Part shown: piece by piece, positions 1-6,476 of the stretch
Position numbering within the stretch: the stretch's first letter is position 1
Layout: each line of letters opens with the position of its first letter
Source: Devosia sp.
GTDB lineage: Bacteria > Pseudomonadota > Alphaproteobacteria > Rhizobiales > Devosiaceae
Assembly: GCA_028290225.1 (NCBI GenBank)
Contig: JAQGKH010000176.1
Coordinates: 1-9,171, forward strand
DNA: 9,171 nt
Reading direction: 5' to 3'
The notes under the pieces: generated by a model
The model's database searches: none
What the model was told of the DNA's origin: nothing
The model's input: the letters and a program-made list of their open reading frames with translations, nothing else
Program-made: the position numbers and the translations under genes

Positions 1-22
1 CCACCAAACCGATCCGCGCCAT
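1..22 (-). CDS. 5' end of an unidentified minus-strand gene (partial)
   Basis: On the minus strand an ATG at 22-20 opens a frame that reads MARIGLV before leaving the window. It is preceded by GGAGG 8 bases upstream and by AGGA closer in, a better ribosome binding site than most in this window. Only seven codons are visible, so no product can be assigned. The start resembles the N-terminus of Asp/Glu-racemase or maleate-isomerase type proteins and equally a generic Rossmann first strand, so this is only a hint. If real, the gene is divergent from the SAF-domain oxidoreductase, and bases 23-179 are their shared promoter region. Confidence 0.35.
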
Positions 23-179
23 TGTTCCTGCCTCCAGCTATGCGCCCAAAAAGCACGGGCGCTGCCAGCCGGCAAGCGGGCGGACAGGCCTTGGGCCACC
101 GGGCCCGGATCGTTGCCGCCTGTTCCAAACTGCGCGCCCCGATGCTAGGGACAGAGCAATTCTTGCTGGACCTGTACCC

Positions 180-1496
180 ATGACCCCATCCATCACCCTG
201 ACCGGCATTGCGCGCGAGCTTGAGGCGCGGGCTCAATCGGGCAAGCCCATCCGCGTCGGCGTGATCGGGTCGGGCGAGATGGGCACCGATCTCGTTACGC
301 AGATGTCCCTGATGCAGGGCATCGAGATGGCCGCCATCGCCACCCGCCGGCCCCATACCGCGCTCGCGGCCATGCAGATCGCCTATGGCGACGACAACAA
401 GGGCCGCACCGCCGACAGCCCCGCCGCTGCCACCCGTGCCATTGAAGCGGGCAAAATCGCCATTACTTCAGCGCAAACCCTCGTCACCACGCCCAATATC
501 GATGTGGTGATCGACGCCACCGGCAAGCCGGGGGTTGCCGCCGATTATGACCTGCTGGCCATGGAACATGGCAAGCACCTGGTGATGATGAATGTGGAGG
601 CCGATGTCACCATCGGCCCCTATCTCAAGGCGCAGGCCGACCGGCTCGGCGTGATCTATTCGGTCGGCGCGGGCGACGAGCCTTCGTCCTGCATGGAGCT
701 GATCGAGTTCGTTTCGGCCCTGGGCCTGCCCATTGTTGCGGCCGGCAAGGGCAAGAACAACCCCCTGCGCCACGACGCCATTCCCGATGAATACCGGGAA
801 GAAGCGGAACGGCGCAACATGAACCCCCGCATGCTGGTGGAGTTCGTGGACGGCTCCAAGACCATGGTGGAAATGTGCGCCATCGCCAATGCCACCGGCC
901 TCGTGCCCGATGTGCCGGGCATGCATGGCCCCAAAGCCGACCGCGACGACATGGCCAAGGTTTTGATCCCCCGCGAAGACGGCGGGATCCTTCACAAGAT
1001 GGGCGTGGTCGATTTCACCGTGGGCAAGGGCGTGGCGCCCGGTGTCTTCGTGATCGTCAAGGCCGAGCATCCCCGCATCATCGAGCGCATGGATGACCTC
1101 CATATCGGTCACGGCCCCTATTACAGCTTTTTCCGCCCCTACCACCTCACCAGCCTTGAAGTGCCGCTGACCTGCGCCCGCATCATGTTGCATGGCAAGC
1201 CCGACATGGTGCCCCTGCCCCAGCCGGCGGCCGAGGTGTGCGCCGTTGCCAAGCGCGACTTGGCGGTCGGCCAAACCTTCGATGCCATCGGGGAAACCTG
1301 TTATCGCTCCTTCACCATGACCATTGGTGATAGCCGGATGAGGAAAGCGGTGCCGGTGGGTCTGCTCGAAGGCGGCAAGGTCACCCAGCCCGTCAAGAAG
1401 GGCGAGTTGCTGACCTCAGGCAACAGCCAGCCCGATATCTCGACCCGCCTTTATGCTCTCAGGCGCGAGCAGGACCGGATGCTGGGTCTCCCTTAG
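180..1496 (+). CDS. NAD(P)-dependent homoserine-dehydrogenase-like oxidoreductase with C-terminal SAF domain (COG4091 type)
   Basis: A 438-residue cytosolic protein. Its N-terminal Rossmann fold carries GxGxxG at residues 30-35 (VGVIGSGEMG), followed by the second half of a nucleotide-binding domain with DATGKPG near 111. Family-typical blocks follow: GAGDEPSS near 163, GKGKNNPL near 188, and a YYSFFRPYHLTS block near 314. Residues about 345-425 form an SAF domain (AVAKRDLAVGQTFD to KKGELLTSGN), a small beta-clip fold also seen in sialic acid synthases and FlgA. This architecture matches the predicted homoserine dehydrogenases with a C-terminal SAF domain. The true substrate is not known to me; a sugar acid or hydroxy-acid dehydrogenase is as likely as a homoserine enzyme. 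The ATG at 180 is preceded by a weak GGA 9 bases upstream. Later ATGs would cut into the nucleotide-binding motif, so this start is kept. The next gene is 139 bases away behind its own candidate promoter, so this gene is probably transcribed alone. Confidence 0.88.
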   Translation: MTPSITLTGIARELEARAQSGKPIRVGVIGSGEMGTDLVTQMSLMQGIEMAAIATRRPHTALAAMQIAYGDDNKGRTADSPAAATRAIEAGKIAITSAQTLVTTPNIDVVIDATGKPGVAADYDLLAMEHGKHLVMMNVEADVTIGPYLKAQADRLGVIYSVGAGDEPSSCMELIEFVSALGLPIVAAGKGKNNPLRHDAIPDEYREEAERRNMNPRMLVEFVDGSKTMVEMCAIANATGLVPDVPGMHGPKADRDDMAKVLIPREDGGILHKMGVVDFTVGKGVAPGVFVIVKAEHPRIIERMDDLHIGHGPYYSFFRPYHLTSLEVPLTCARIMLHGKPDMVPLPQPAAEVCAVAKRDLAVGQTFDAIGETCYRSFTMTIGDSRMRKAVPVGLLEGGKVTQPVKKGELLTSGNSQPDISTRLYALRREQDRMLGLP

Positions 1497-1578
1497 GTCC
1501 CGGGCGCCTGCTTGCCCGCGGCCGCGTCCTCCGCCAACTTGCCGGTCCTGCGCCCTGCGCCTCGGAACGGCGGCAGGC

Positions 1579-1607
1579 TTGCCCAATGGTGCCCGGCGGA
1601 GTAAATC
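1579..1607 (+). promoter_or_regulatory. Candidate promoter of the siderophore-interacting protein gene
   Basis: TTGCCC (1579-1584) and TAAATC (1602-1607) are separated by exactly 17 bases. The predicted transcription start would fall near 1614, leaving a leader of about 22 bases. The same pattern, TTGCCC plus 17 bases plus a -10 box ending in ATC, occurs before the tRNA and before the gntR-type gene. That consistency within the window is the main support. The -10 match to consensus is only partial. Confidence 0.4.
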
Positions 1608-1626
1608 CTGACCAATCAGTTCAGGA
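1606..1626 (+). promoter_or_regulatory. Candidate iron-responsive operator (TGA-N9-TCA, RirA IRO-box type)
   Basis: TCCTGA (1606-1611) and TCAGGA (1621-1626) form a perfect 6-bp inverted repeat with a 9-base spacer, so the core is TGA-N9-TCA. That core is the published form of the iron-rhizobial operator recognised by RirA in rhizobia. It overlaps the candidate -10 box and the predicted transcription start of a ferric-siderophore reductase gene, which is where a repressor site for an iron gene is expected. The right arm also contains the AGGA that probably serves as ribosome binding site. A 6-base core is short and occurs by chance, so the gene context carries much of the weight. Confidence 0.45.
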
Positions 1627-1635
1627 ATGACCCGC

Positions 1636-2442
1636 ATGTCTGAAACAGCCCTAGATCCCCGTGCCCCCATCCGCTTCCGCCACGAAACGCGCATGCGCCT
1701 GCTCGATGTGGTTGGGGTGACCGATATTACCCCGCTGATGCGCCGGGTTACCCTCCAGGGGGACATGACCGGCTTTGCCTCGCTTGGCCATGCCGACCAC
1801 ATCAAGGCATTCTTTTTCCCCCGGGGGGTAGAGCCCTTCGTAGCGCCCATCGGCCCCAACGGCGCCGAATGGCCGGGTGAACGCCCCGCCATGCGTGATT
1901 ACACGCCCCGCTATTTCAACATCGAGCAAGGCACGCTGGTGCTCGATTTCGTGCTGCACGGCGATGGCCCCGCATCCACCTGGGCAGCCGGCGTCCGGCC
2001 GGGCGACAAGCTGGTGATCGGCGGGCCCCGCGGCTCGCTGGTCGTGCCCGCAACCTTTGACTGGTATCTGCTGGTTGGCGATGAAACCGCCCTCCCCGCG
2101 CTGGGCCGGCGCATCGAGGAACTGCCCGCCGGCGCCAGGGTCATTGCCCTGATCGAGGTGGACAATGGCGCCGAAGAACAGCGCTTCACCACGCACGCCG
2201 ACCTGACCCTGCATTACCTGCATCGCAACGGACGGCCCGCCGGCACGACGAGCCTCCTCCCCGACGCCGTGGCAAACCTCACTTTCCCGCCCGGCGAGGC
2301 CTATGCCTATATCGCCTGCGAAAGCGGGATCAGCAAAGCCATGCGCGCCCAACTGACCGACCAGCGCAACTGGAACCCCGAATACATCAAGGCCGCCGGC
2401 TACTGGCTCCTCGGCACCGCCGACGCCAACGAACCGCACTGA
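1636..2442 (+). CDS. Siderophore-interacting protein, FAD-dependent ferric-siderophore reductase (ViuB/SIP family)
   Basis: A cytoplasmic flavoprotein of 268 residues that would reduce imported ferric siderophores and release Fe(II). The FAD-binding beta-barrel holds the RxYT signature as RDYTPR at residues 87-92 and a GPASTWAA phosphate-contact loop at 111-118. The NAD(P)H-binding half shows GDETALPA at 148-155, ACESG at 227-231 and the C-terminal KAAGYWLLG at 252-260. In many SIP proteins the last motif reads GYWRxG, so this one lacks the usual arginine. The in-frame ATG at 1627 directly abuts AGGA (1623-1626), while the ATG at 1636 lies 9 bases behind it, so 1636 is preferred; 1627 would add three residues. 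No siderophore transport genes are adjacent, so the partner system lies elsewhere. The candidate IRO box just upstream fits repression in iron-replete cells. Confidence 0.9.
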   Translation: MSETALDPRAPIRFRHETRMRLLDVVGVTDITPLMRRVTLQGDMTGFASLGHADHIKAFFFPRGVEPFVAPIGPNGAEWPGERPAMRDYTPRYFNIEQGTLVLDFVLHGDGPASTWAAGVRPGDKLVIGGPRGSLVVPATFDWYLLVGDETALPALGRRIEELPAGARVIALIEVDNGAEEQRFTTHADLTLHYLHRNGRPAGTTSLLPDAVANLTFPPGEAYAYIACESGISKAMRAQLTDQRNWNPEYIKAAGYWLLGTADANEPH

Positions 2443-2492
2443 TCAACGCCGTCCCGCGCTGATGCCGGGCCCGCCCCGGTACCCAAATCCCC

Positions 2493-2521
2493 TTGCCCTT
2501 GGCCCAAATCCTGTGCATATC
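2493..2521 (+). promoter_or_regulatory. Candidate promoter of tRNA-Ala
   Basis: TTGCCC (2493-2498) and CATATC (2516-2521) are 17 bases apart. Transcription would begin near 2528, giving a short leader of about 8 bases before the mature tRNA 5' end. The -10 box is a weak match, but placement and spacing fit a stand-alone tRNA gene. Confidence 0.4.
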
Positions 2522-2535
2522 AAACCGGTCGGAAC

Positions 2536-2611
<76 letters not shown>

Positions 2612-2629
2612 TTCCGACAGTTATCCAAA

Positions 2630-2655
2630 ATAGCGCCGCGGGCTCAACCCGCTAT
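2630..2655 (+). repeat. Inverted repeat / hairpin just downstream of tRNA-Ala
   Basis: GCGGG (2638-2642) pairs with CCCGC (2648-2652) around a CTCAA loop, and ATA (2630-2632) can extend the stem with TAT (2653-2655) across a bulge. An alternative fold pairs ATAGCG (2630-2635) with CGCTAT (2650-2655). It lies 18 bases past the CCA end and may act in 3' processing or termination of the tRNA precursor. No T-run follows, so it is not called a terminator. Confidence 0.35.
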
Positions 2656-2762
2656 GCCGGATTGGCTGGAAATCGCGCATCCCAGTTCGTGCCCCTATCA
2701 CCTACCCCGCTATTCAGCAGGCATTGCCGGAACAGCCGCTCACGCGACGTTCAGGACACCGC

Positions 2763-2795
2763 TGCCGGTGCTCTCGCACCCCAAGCACACCGGCA
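2763..2795. repeat. 8-bp perfect inverted repeat in the intergenic stretch
   Basis: TGCCGGTG (2763-2770) and CACCGGCA (2788-2795) are exact reverse complements separated by 17 bases. There is no T-run on either side. It could be an RNA hairpin or a protein site; no function is assigned. Confidence 0.4.
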
Positions 2796-2858
2796 CTGCG
2801 ATGTGGATAGCAAAAGTCGACCAAAACCACTCACCCTGGGACGCCCTTGGTCGATTAC

Positions 2859-2879
2859 CCCGGCCGCCGGGCGGGTTTT
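2859..2879 (+). terminator. Weak candidate Rho-independent terminator
   Basis: CCCGG (2859-2863) and CCGGG (2867-2871) enclose a three-base loop, followed by CGGG and then TTTT (2876-2879). The short GC-only stem and T-run suit plus-strand termination of read-through from the tRNA, before it would become antisense to the catabolic operon. The stem is separated from the T-run by four bases, which weakens the call. Confidence 0.33.
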
Positions 2880-2926
2880 GCAGTCCAGGCTCATCGGGAT
2901 CGGCGACGGCTTGCAACAAACATCAT

Positions 2927-2976
2927 CCGCACCCAGCCCTAAGGCTCAGGCCAGCGGCGCTGTGGGCTGGGTGCGG
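2927..2976 (-). terminator. Perfect 13-bp inverted repeat at the end of the catabolic operon
   Basis: CCGCACCCAGCCC (2927-2939) is the exact reverse complement of GGGCTGGGTGCGG (2964-2976), with 24 bases between the arms. In the spacer a smaller CAGC-GGC-GCTG hairpin (2952-2962) can form. The stop codon of the last operon gene (2948-2946) lies in the spacer, and the upstream arm encodes part of its C-terminal tail. Beyond the stem the minus strand reads ATGATGTTTGTTG, only mildly T-rich. It may be a terminator, an mRNA 3'-end stabiliser, or a block against convergent transcription. The repeat itself is certain; the role is not. Confidence 0.5.
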
Positions 2977-3851
2977 TACCAGTCCAGGATTTCCGATCCG
3001 GTCATCAGGGCAACGTCATCATGGCCAAGGATGTAGTCATACAGCATCTCGAGATACTTGATCCGGTGCGGTGCGCCGGTGAGATAGGGGTGGATCGAGA
3101 TGGCCATCACCCGCGGCTGGTCGGCGCCCTCGAGGTAAAGCCGGTCGAACTGGTCCACGCCGCGCTTGTAGATTTCGTCGGAGCGATGGCCCTGCACCGC
3201 CGACATCACCACGTCGTTGATCTCGACCGTATATGGCACTGAAACGATCGGCCCAGCCTTGGTGCGCAGCGTGACGGGCTGGTCATCGAGGCACCAGTCG
3301 CAGACATATTCGATGCCTTCGGCGGCAAGCAGGTCGATCGTGTCCAGCGTTTCGGTCAGGCCCGGGCTTTCCCAGCCCCGCGGGGCCGCGCCGGTGAGTT
3401 GCCTGATCGCGGCGATAGTATCGCGGATCGCCCCCTGCTGATCCTCGACCCGGTGCATAGGGCGCTGCACGAAGCCATGGCCGATAAAGTCCCAGTCGGC
3501 CTCATGGGCGGCGCGGCAAGCCGCCTCGTAGACGCTGCAGGCGGAACCGTTCACGGCAAAACTCGCGCGCAGGCCGCGCTTGCTCAGCACTTCGAGAAAG
3601 CGCCAGAACCCCACGCGCATGCCGTATTCGTGCCAGGCCCAGTTCGGGATATCGGGCAGCAGCGGCTGGCCCATCGGCGGTGGCAGCACCGCCCGCGGCA
3701 TGGCACCCGCCGGTGACCAGTTCTCGACATTGACGATGGTCCACACCGCCACGCGTTCGCCCTTGGGCAGGCGGAGCTTGGGGCGCTGGCTGATCGGGGC
3801 ATAATCCAGCCGTCCGCGGATCACGGACGGGTCGATGGGATGTTCGCTCAA
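2946..3851 (-). CDS. NodB-fold amidohydrolase (polysaccharide deacetylase family; PuuE/cyclic-imidase-like)
   Basis: A 301-residue soluble protein without signal peptide, in the size range of intracellular NodB-fold enzymes that act on small C-N substrates (PuuE-type allantoinases, cyclic imidases). The expected first NodB motif TFDDG is replaced by NVENW at 41-45. Candidate metal or catalytic residues are H125 in GHGF, the RGWESPG segment at 158-164, D188/D189 and H254 in SIHPYLTG. Lack of a secretion signal and of the canonical Asp pair argues against cell-wall or chitin deacetylation. It is the last gene of the five-gene operon, 12 bases after the asparaginase homologue. Start: TTG at 3851-3849 with GGAA 7 bases upstream; no suitable ATG exists before residue 51. 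Its final codons overlap a 13-bp inverted repeat. Family assignment is firm; a cyclic amide or imide substrate is inferred from sequence and context. Confidence 0.82.
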   Translation of the reverse strand: MSEHPIDPSVIRGRLDYAPISQRPKLRLPKGERVAVWTIVNVENWSPAGAMPRAVLPPPMGQPLLPDIPNWAWHEYGMRVGFWRFLEVLSKRGLRASFAVNGSACSVYEAACRAAHEADWDFIGHGFVQRPMHRVEDQQGAIRDTIAAIRQLTGAAPRGWESPGLTETLDTIDLLAAEGIEYVCDWCLDDQPVTLRTKAGPIVSVPYTVEINDVVMSAVQGHRSDEIYKRGVDQFDRLYLEGADQPRVMAISIHPYLTGAPHRIKYLEMLYDYILGHDDVALMTGSEILDWYRTQPTAPLA

Positions 3852-3863
3852 GATGGTGTTCCG

Positions 3864-4856
3864 TTATCGATAAAGGCGGAAGGTTTGGGCGATGGTCGCC
3901 CGGTCCCGGCCCTGGCCCAACAGGGCGGCCAGCAGCAGGCGTGCCTTGGGCGGTGACAAGTGGCCCCCGGCGACCAGGCCGCGCGCCAGCAGGTCCCGCT
4001 CAGACCCGGCAAAGCCGTAGGTCTGCTCGAAGATCGGCCCGCCCGGAGCCCGGGAAGCCAGCACCACCGGCATCCGCTCGGCAGCCTCGGTCAGGGCCGG
4101 CACGGCTGCGCCGGGCACATGCCCTGCCCCCATGCCTTCAACCACGATGCCGGCATAGCCAAGCCCAACGGCTGCCCGCACCAGGTCGCCGTCATCGCCC
4201 AGCGCCAGCTTGACGATGGCCACCCGCGCCAGTGGCGCCAGCGTGCCCGGGAGCGACAAGCGCGCCGGACGCAAGGCAATGCGAACCTCGCCTTCCGCCA
4301 CCAGGCCCAGCGCTGCGGCCGAAGGGCTGATAAAGGCGGATGGCAGCGCCTTGTGGCCTTTTTCCGCGAAACGGGCGGCGTGGATCTCGTCGTTGAGCAC
4401 CACCAGCACCCCCAGGCCCCTGGCGGTCCCGGATGCCGCCACGGTCACGGCAGCCAGCAGATTGGCCGGGCCATCCGCGCCCGGGGCATCGGCGCCGCGC
4501 ATGGCGCCGGTCACGATCACCGGCGCGTCCCCGGCATGGGTCAGGTCGAGCAGAAACGCCGTTTCGTCGATCGTGTCGGTGCCCTGCGCGATCACCACGC
4601 CGCTGGCGCCGCTGGCCAGGGCCGCTTCGACCCGGCCCGCCACCTCGAGCAGGTTGGCAAGGCTCAGCGACGCGCCGGGCACCAGAAACGGGGTTTCCAC
4701 CGTCACTTCGGCAATCCCCTCCAGGCCCGGCACGGCCCGCAGCAGATCGGCGCCGCCGAGGGAGGGAACGATCCCTCCCTCGGGGCGCGGCATCATGGTG
4801 ATGGTGCCGCCCAGCACGATCACATGGACGCGCGGCTTGTGCGCAGCCCCCGTCAC
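3864..4856 (-). CDS. Asparaginase-family amidohydrolase
   Basis: With a GTG start at 4856-4854 this is a 330-residue cytoplasmic enzyme, normal length for bacterial L-asparaginases. The first nucleophile motif is LGGTI at 15-19 (T18) and the second is QGTDT at 91-95 (T93, D94), followed by DETAF. The TGAMR and ADGPANL blocks (116-133) are typical, and K166 is the candidate catalytic lysine. The flexible loop after LGGTI reads MMPRPEGGIVPS and has no tyrosine, though classical enzymes carry a catalytic Tyr there, so the substrate may be another amide. A longer frame from 4901 would overlap the permease by 49 bases. The GTG instead gives a 4-base GTGA overlap with the permease stop and has GGAAG 7 bases upstream, so it is chosen. 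The overlap suggests translational coupling. Confidence 0.88.
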   Translation of the reverse strand: MTGAAHKPRVHVIVLGGTITMMPRPEGGIVPSLGGADLLRAVPGLEGIAEVTVETPFLVPGASLSLANLLEVAGRVEAALASGASGVVIAQGTDTIDETAFLLDLTHAGDAPVIVTGAMRGADAPGADGPANLLAAVTVAASGTARGLGVLVVLNDEIHAARFAEKGHKALPSAFISPSAAALGLVAEGEVRIALRPARLSLPGTLAPLARVAIVKLALGDDGDLVRAAVGLGYAGIVVEGMGAGHVPGAAVPALTEAAERMPVVLASRAPGGPIFEQTYGFAGSERDLLARGLVAGGHLSPPKARLLLAALLGQGRDRATIAQTFRLYR

Positions 4857-5665
4857 TTGTTGTCTTCCGTGCGCCAGAAGATCAGCTTCTTGTCCAGCCA
4901 TTCCAAAAGGAAATAACCGCCCGCACCGATGGCTGCAAGCACAACGACCACCGCAAAGACGCGATCGATCCGCAACTGGTTGTTGTAGAGATCCACGAGA
5001 TAGCCCAGCCCTTCGGACGCGCCGACGAACTCACCCACGATCGCGCCGATCACGGCAAAGGTGAGCGCGGCCTTGACGCCGGCAAAGATCATCGGCAGGG
5101 CGTGGGGCAGCGACACCTTGAGGAAGCTTTGCATGGGGGTGGCGCGGATCGAGCGCATCAGCCGCATGGCGTCTGCGGGCACGCTTTCCAGCCCCACCAT
5201 GGTGTTGATCAACACCGGGAAGAAGGCGATCACCACGGCCATCACCACCTTGGAAGTTTCGCCGAATCCGAACCAGGCAATGAACAACGGGGCAAAAACG
5301 ATCTTGGGAATGGCCTGGAAACCCACCACGAACGGATAGGCTACCCGCTTCACCGTCGGCCAGATCGCCAGGGCCACGCCGATGGCGAACCCGATGGCGG
5401 TTCCCAGCACGAAGCCGATCAGGATTTCGCGCAGCGTCACGATGAAGTGCCCGAGGAAGAAGTCGGTCATCATCAGGGACCACAGGGCTGCGGCAACGGC
5501 CGAAAACGGCGGCAGGATGATGGCCGACACCATCCCCATGCGGGGCAGCGTTTCCCATAGCCCGATCAGCAACAGCAGCACGCCCCAGGTGATCAGGGTA
5601 AATCGGAGGTCGCCGCTCCCCGCCTTGCGGTTGAGGCGAACAGAACCAGCTTCAGTGAGCGCCAC
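4853..5665 (-). CDS. ABC transporter permease (SsuC/TauC/ThiX-like, BPD_transp_1)
   Basis: An inner-membrane permease of 270 residues with about six hydrophobic segments (roughly 22-40, 74-101, 112-131, 137-157, 193-213, 236-256). The cytoplasmic coupling region is SIRATPMQSFLKVSLPHALP (172-191), the family's EAA-type loop that docks on the ATPase. It belongs to the single-permease nitrate/sulfonate/taurine/thiamine-precursor group and presumably works as a homodimer. A TTG at 5677 could open the same frame. However, the GTG at 5665 has a perfect GGAGG (5675-5671) five bases upstream, so the gene is taken to start there, overlapping the ATPase gene by 14 bases. Downstream it overlaps the asparaginase gene by 4 bases. 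Confidence 0.9.
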   Translation of the reverse strand: MALTEAGSVRLNRKAGSGDLRFTLITWGVLLLLIGLWETLPRMGMVSAIILPPFSAVAAALWSLMMTDFFLGHFIVTLREILIGFVLGTAIGFAIGVALAIWPTVKRVAYPFVVGFQAIPKIVFAPLFIAWFGFGETSKVVMAVVIAFFPVLINTMVGLESVPADAMRLMRSIRATPMQSFLKVSLPHALPMIFAGVKAALTFAVIGAIVGEFVGASEGLGYLVDLYNNQLRIDRVFAVVVVLAAIGAGGYFLLEWLDKKLIFWRTEDNK

Positions 5666-6476
5666 GGCTGCCTCCAAGGATATGACGGACTTCGAACAGG
5701 ATCTCGGTAAAGCGCGGCAGCTGCATGGTCTCGATTTCGCGCGGGCGCGGCAGATCCACCGGCACGATGCCCGAAACCTTGCCCGGACGCGGCGTCATCA
5801 CCACGACGCGGTCGGACATGAACACCGCTTCGGTGATATTATGCGTCACGAACAGGACGGTGATGCCCGCCTGCCGGGTGATCCGCATCAGTTCGAGGTT
5901 CATGGCTTCGCGGGTAAATTCGTCCAGCGCGCCGAACGGCTCGTCCATCAGCAAGACGCTGGGTTCATAGGTCAGCACGCGCGCCAAGGCGACGCGTTGC
6001 TGCATGCCGCCCGACAACTGGCGTGGATAGGCATTCACGAAACCGCCAAGGCCCACGGCCTCGATAACCGCGCGCGCCTTGTCGCGCAGCGCATTGTCCT
6101 TGCGCCCGAACACCTCGCCGGGCATCAGCACATTCTGCTCCACCGTGCGCCAGGGCAGCAGCACCGGCGTTTGGAACATGAAGCCCACTTCGCGCGAAGG
6201 CTCGCGCACCGCTACGCCATTCACCAGGGCTTCGCCGCTGGTTGCCGGCATCAGGCCCGCCACCATGTTGAGCAAGGTCGACTTGCCGCAACCGCTCGGG
6301 CCCACAAAGGAAATGAACTCGCCCCGCTCGATCGCGAGGTCGACGCCCTGCAGGGCGACAAACTCGCTGCCCGAGATGGCGAAAGTCTTGGCCAGCGACC
6401 GGGTTTCGATCACTGGCTTGGTCCATGCGGGAGACGGCGTGCCGGCTCCCCCTGTGCTCATCATGTCCAAGGTCAC
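5652..6476 (-). CDS. ABC transporter ATP-binding protein (SsuB/TauB/ThiZ-like)
   Basis: A 274-residue cytoplasmic ATPase with every expected motif: Walker A GPSGCGKST at 59-67, Q-loop Q102, signature LSGGMQQ at 154-160, Walker B VLLMDEP around D178/E179, the D-loop FGALDE, and switch histidine H212. It energises the permease encoded next in the operon. The GTG start at 6476 makes a 4-base GTGA overlap with the stop of the binding-protein gene, with GGAA(GG) close upstream. ATGs at 6464 and 6461 are alternatives that would remove four or five residues ahead of the domain. The family includes importers of sulfonates, nitrate, pyrimidines and riboflavin, so the ATPase alone does not reveal the substrate. 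Confidence 0.93.
   Translation of the reverse strand: MTLDMMSTGGAGTPSPAWTKPVIETRSLAKTFAISGSEFVALQGVDLAIERGEFISFVGPSGCGKSTLLNMVAGLMPATSGEALVNGVAVREPSREVGFMFQTPVLLPWRTVEQNVLMPGEVFGRKDNALRDKARAVIEAVGLGGFVNAYPRQLSGGMQQRVALARVLTYEPSVLLMDEPFGALDEFTREAMNLELMRITRQAGITVLFVTHNITEAVFMSDRVVVMTPRPGKVSGIVPVDLPRPREIETMQLPRFTEILFEVRHILGGSRGAH

Larger units (their letters stand above)
2612..2945. other. Intergenic stretch without a recognisable gene
   Basis: These 334 bases separate the tRNA from the converging catabolic operon. Open frames here on the plus strand run through the tRNA and into the antisense of the next gene, and their translations look like random GC-rich sequence with no domain. The stretch holds several inverted repeats, listed separately, and one hairpin followed by TTTT. 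I see no copy of the tRNA 3' end that would mark an integrated element. Confidence 0.6.

Noticed and set aside
99..108. 10-bp palindrome CCGGGCCCGG upstream of the SAF-domain gene
   Set aside because: GC-only palindromes of this size are common in such DNA and no promoter elements could be placed around it.
1..183. Open plus-strand frame from base 1 ending in a TGA that overlaps the ATG at 180 (ATGA)
   Set aside because: The translation is Arg/Pro/Ala-rich with no family resemblance, and a better-supported minus-strand gene start with GGAGG lies in the same stretch.
468..1274. 268-codon minus-strand frame opposite the SAF-domain oxidoreductase
   Set aside because: His/Gly/Ala-rich translation typical of an antisense shadow in GC-rich DNA; the plus strand holds a full conserved domain set.
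1501..1518. CGGGC/GCCCG hairpin just after the SAF-domain gene, and a CCGGG/CCCGG hairpin at 2465-2479 after the siderophore reductase
   Set aside because: Five-base stems without any T-run; not enough for a terminator call.
3869..4340. GATAAAGGCGGA present at 3869-3880 and 4329-4340
   Set aside because: A 12-base coincidence with both copies inside or at the end of the asparaginase gene and no flanking similarity.
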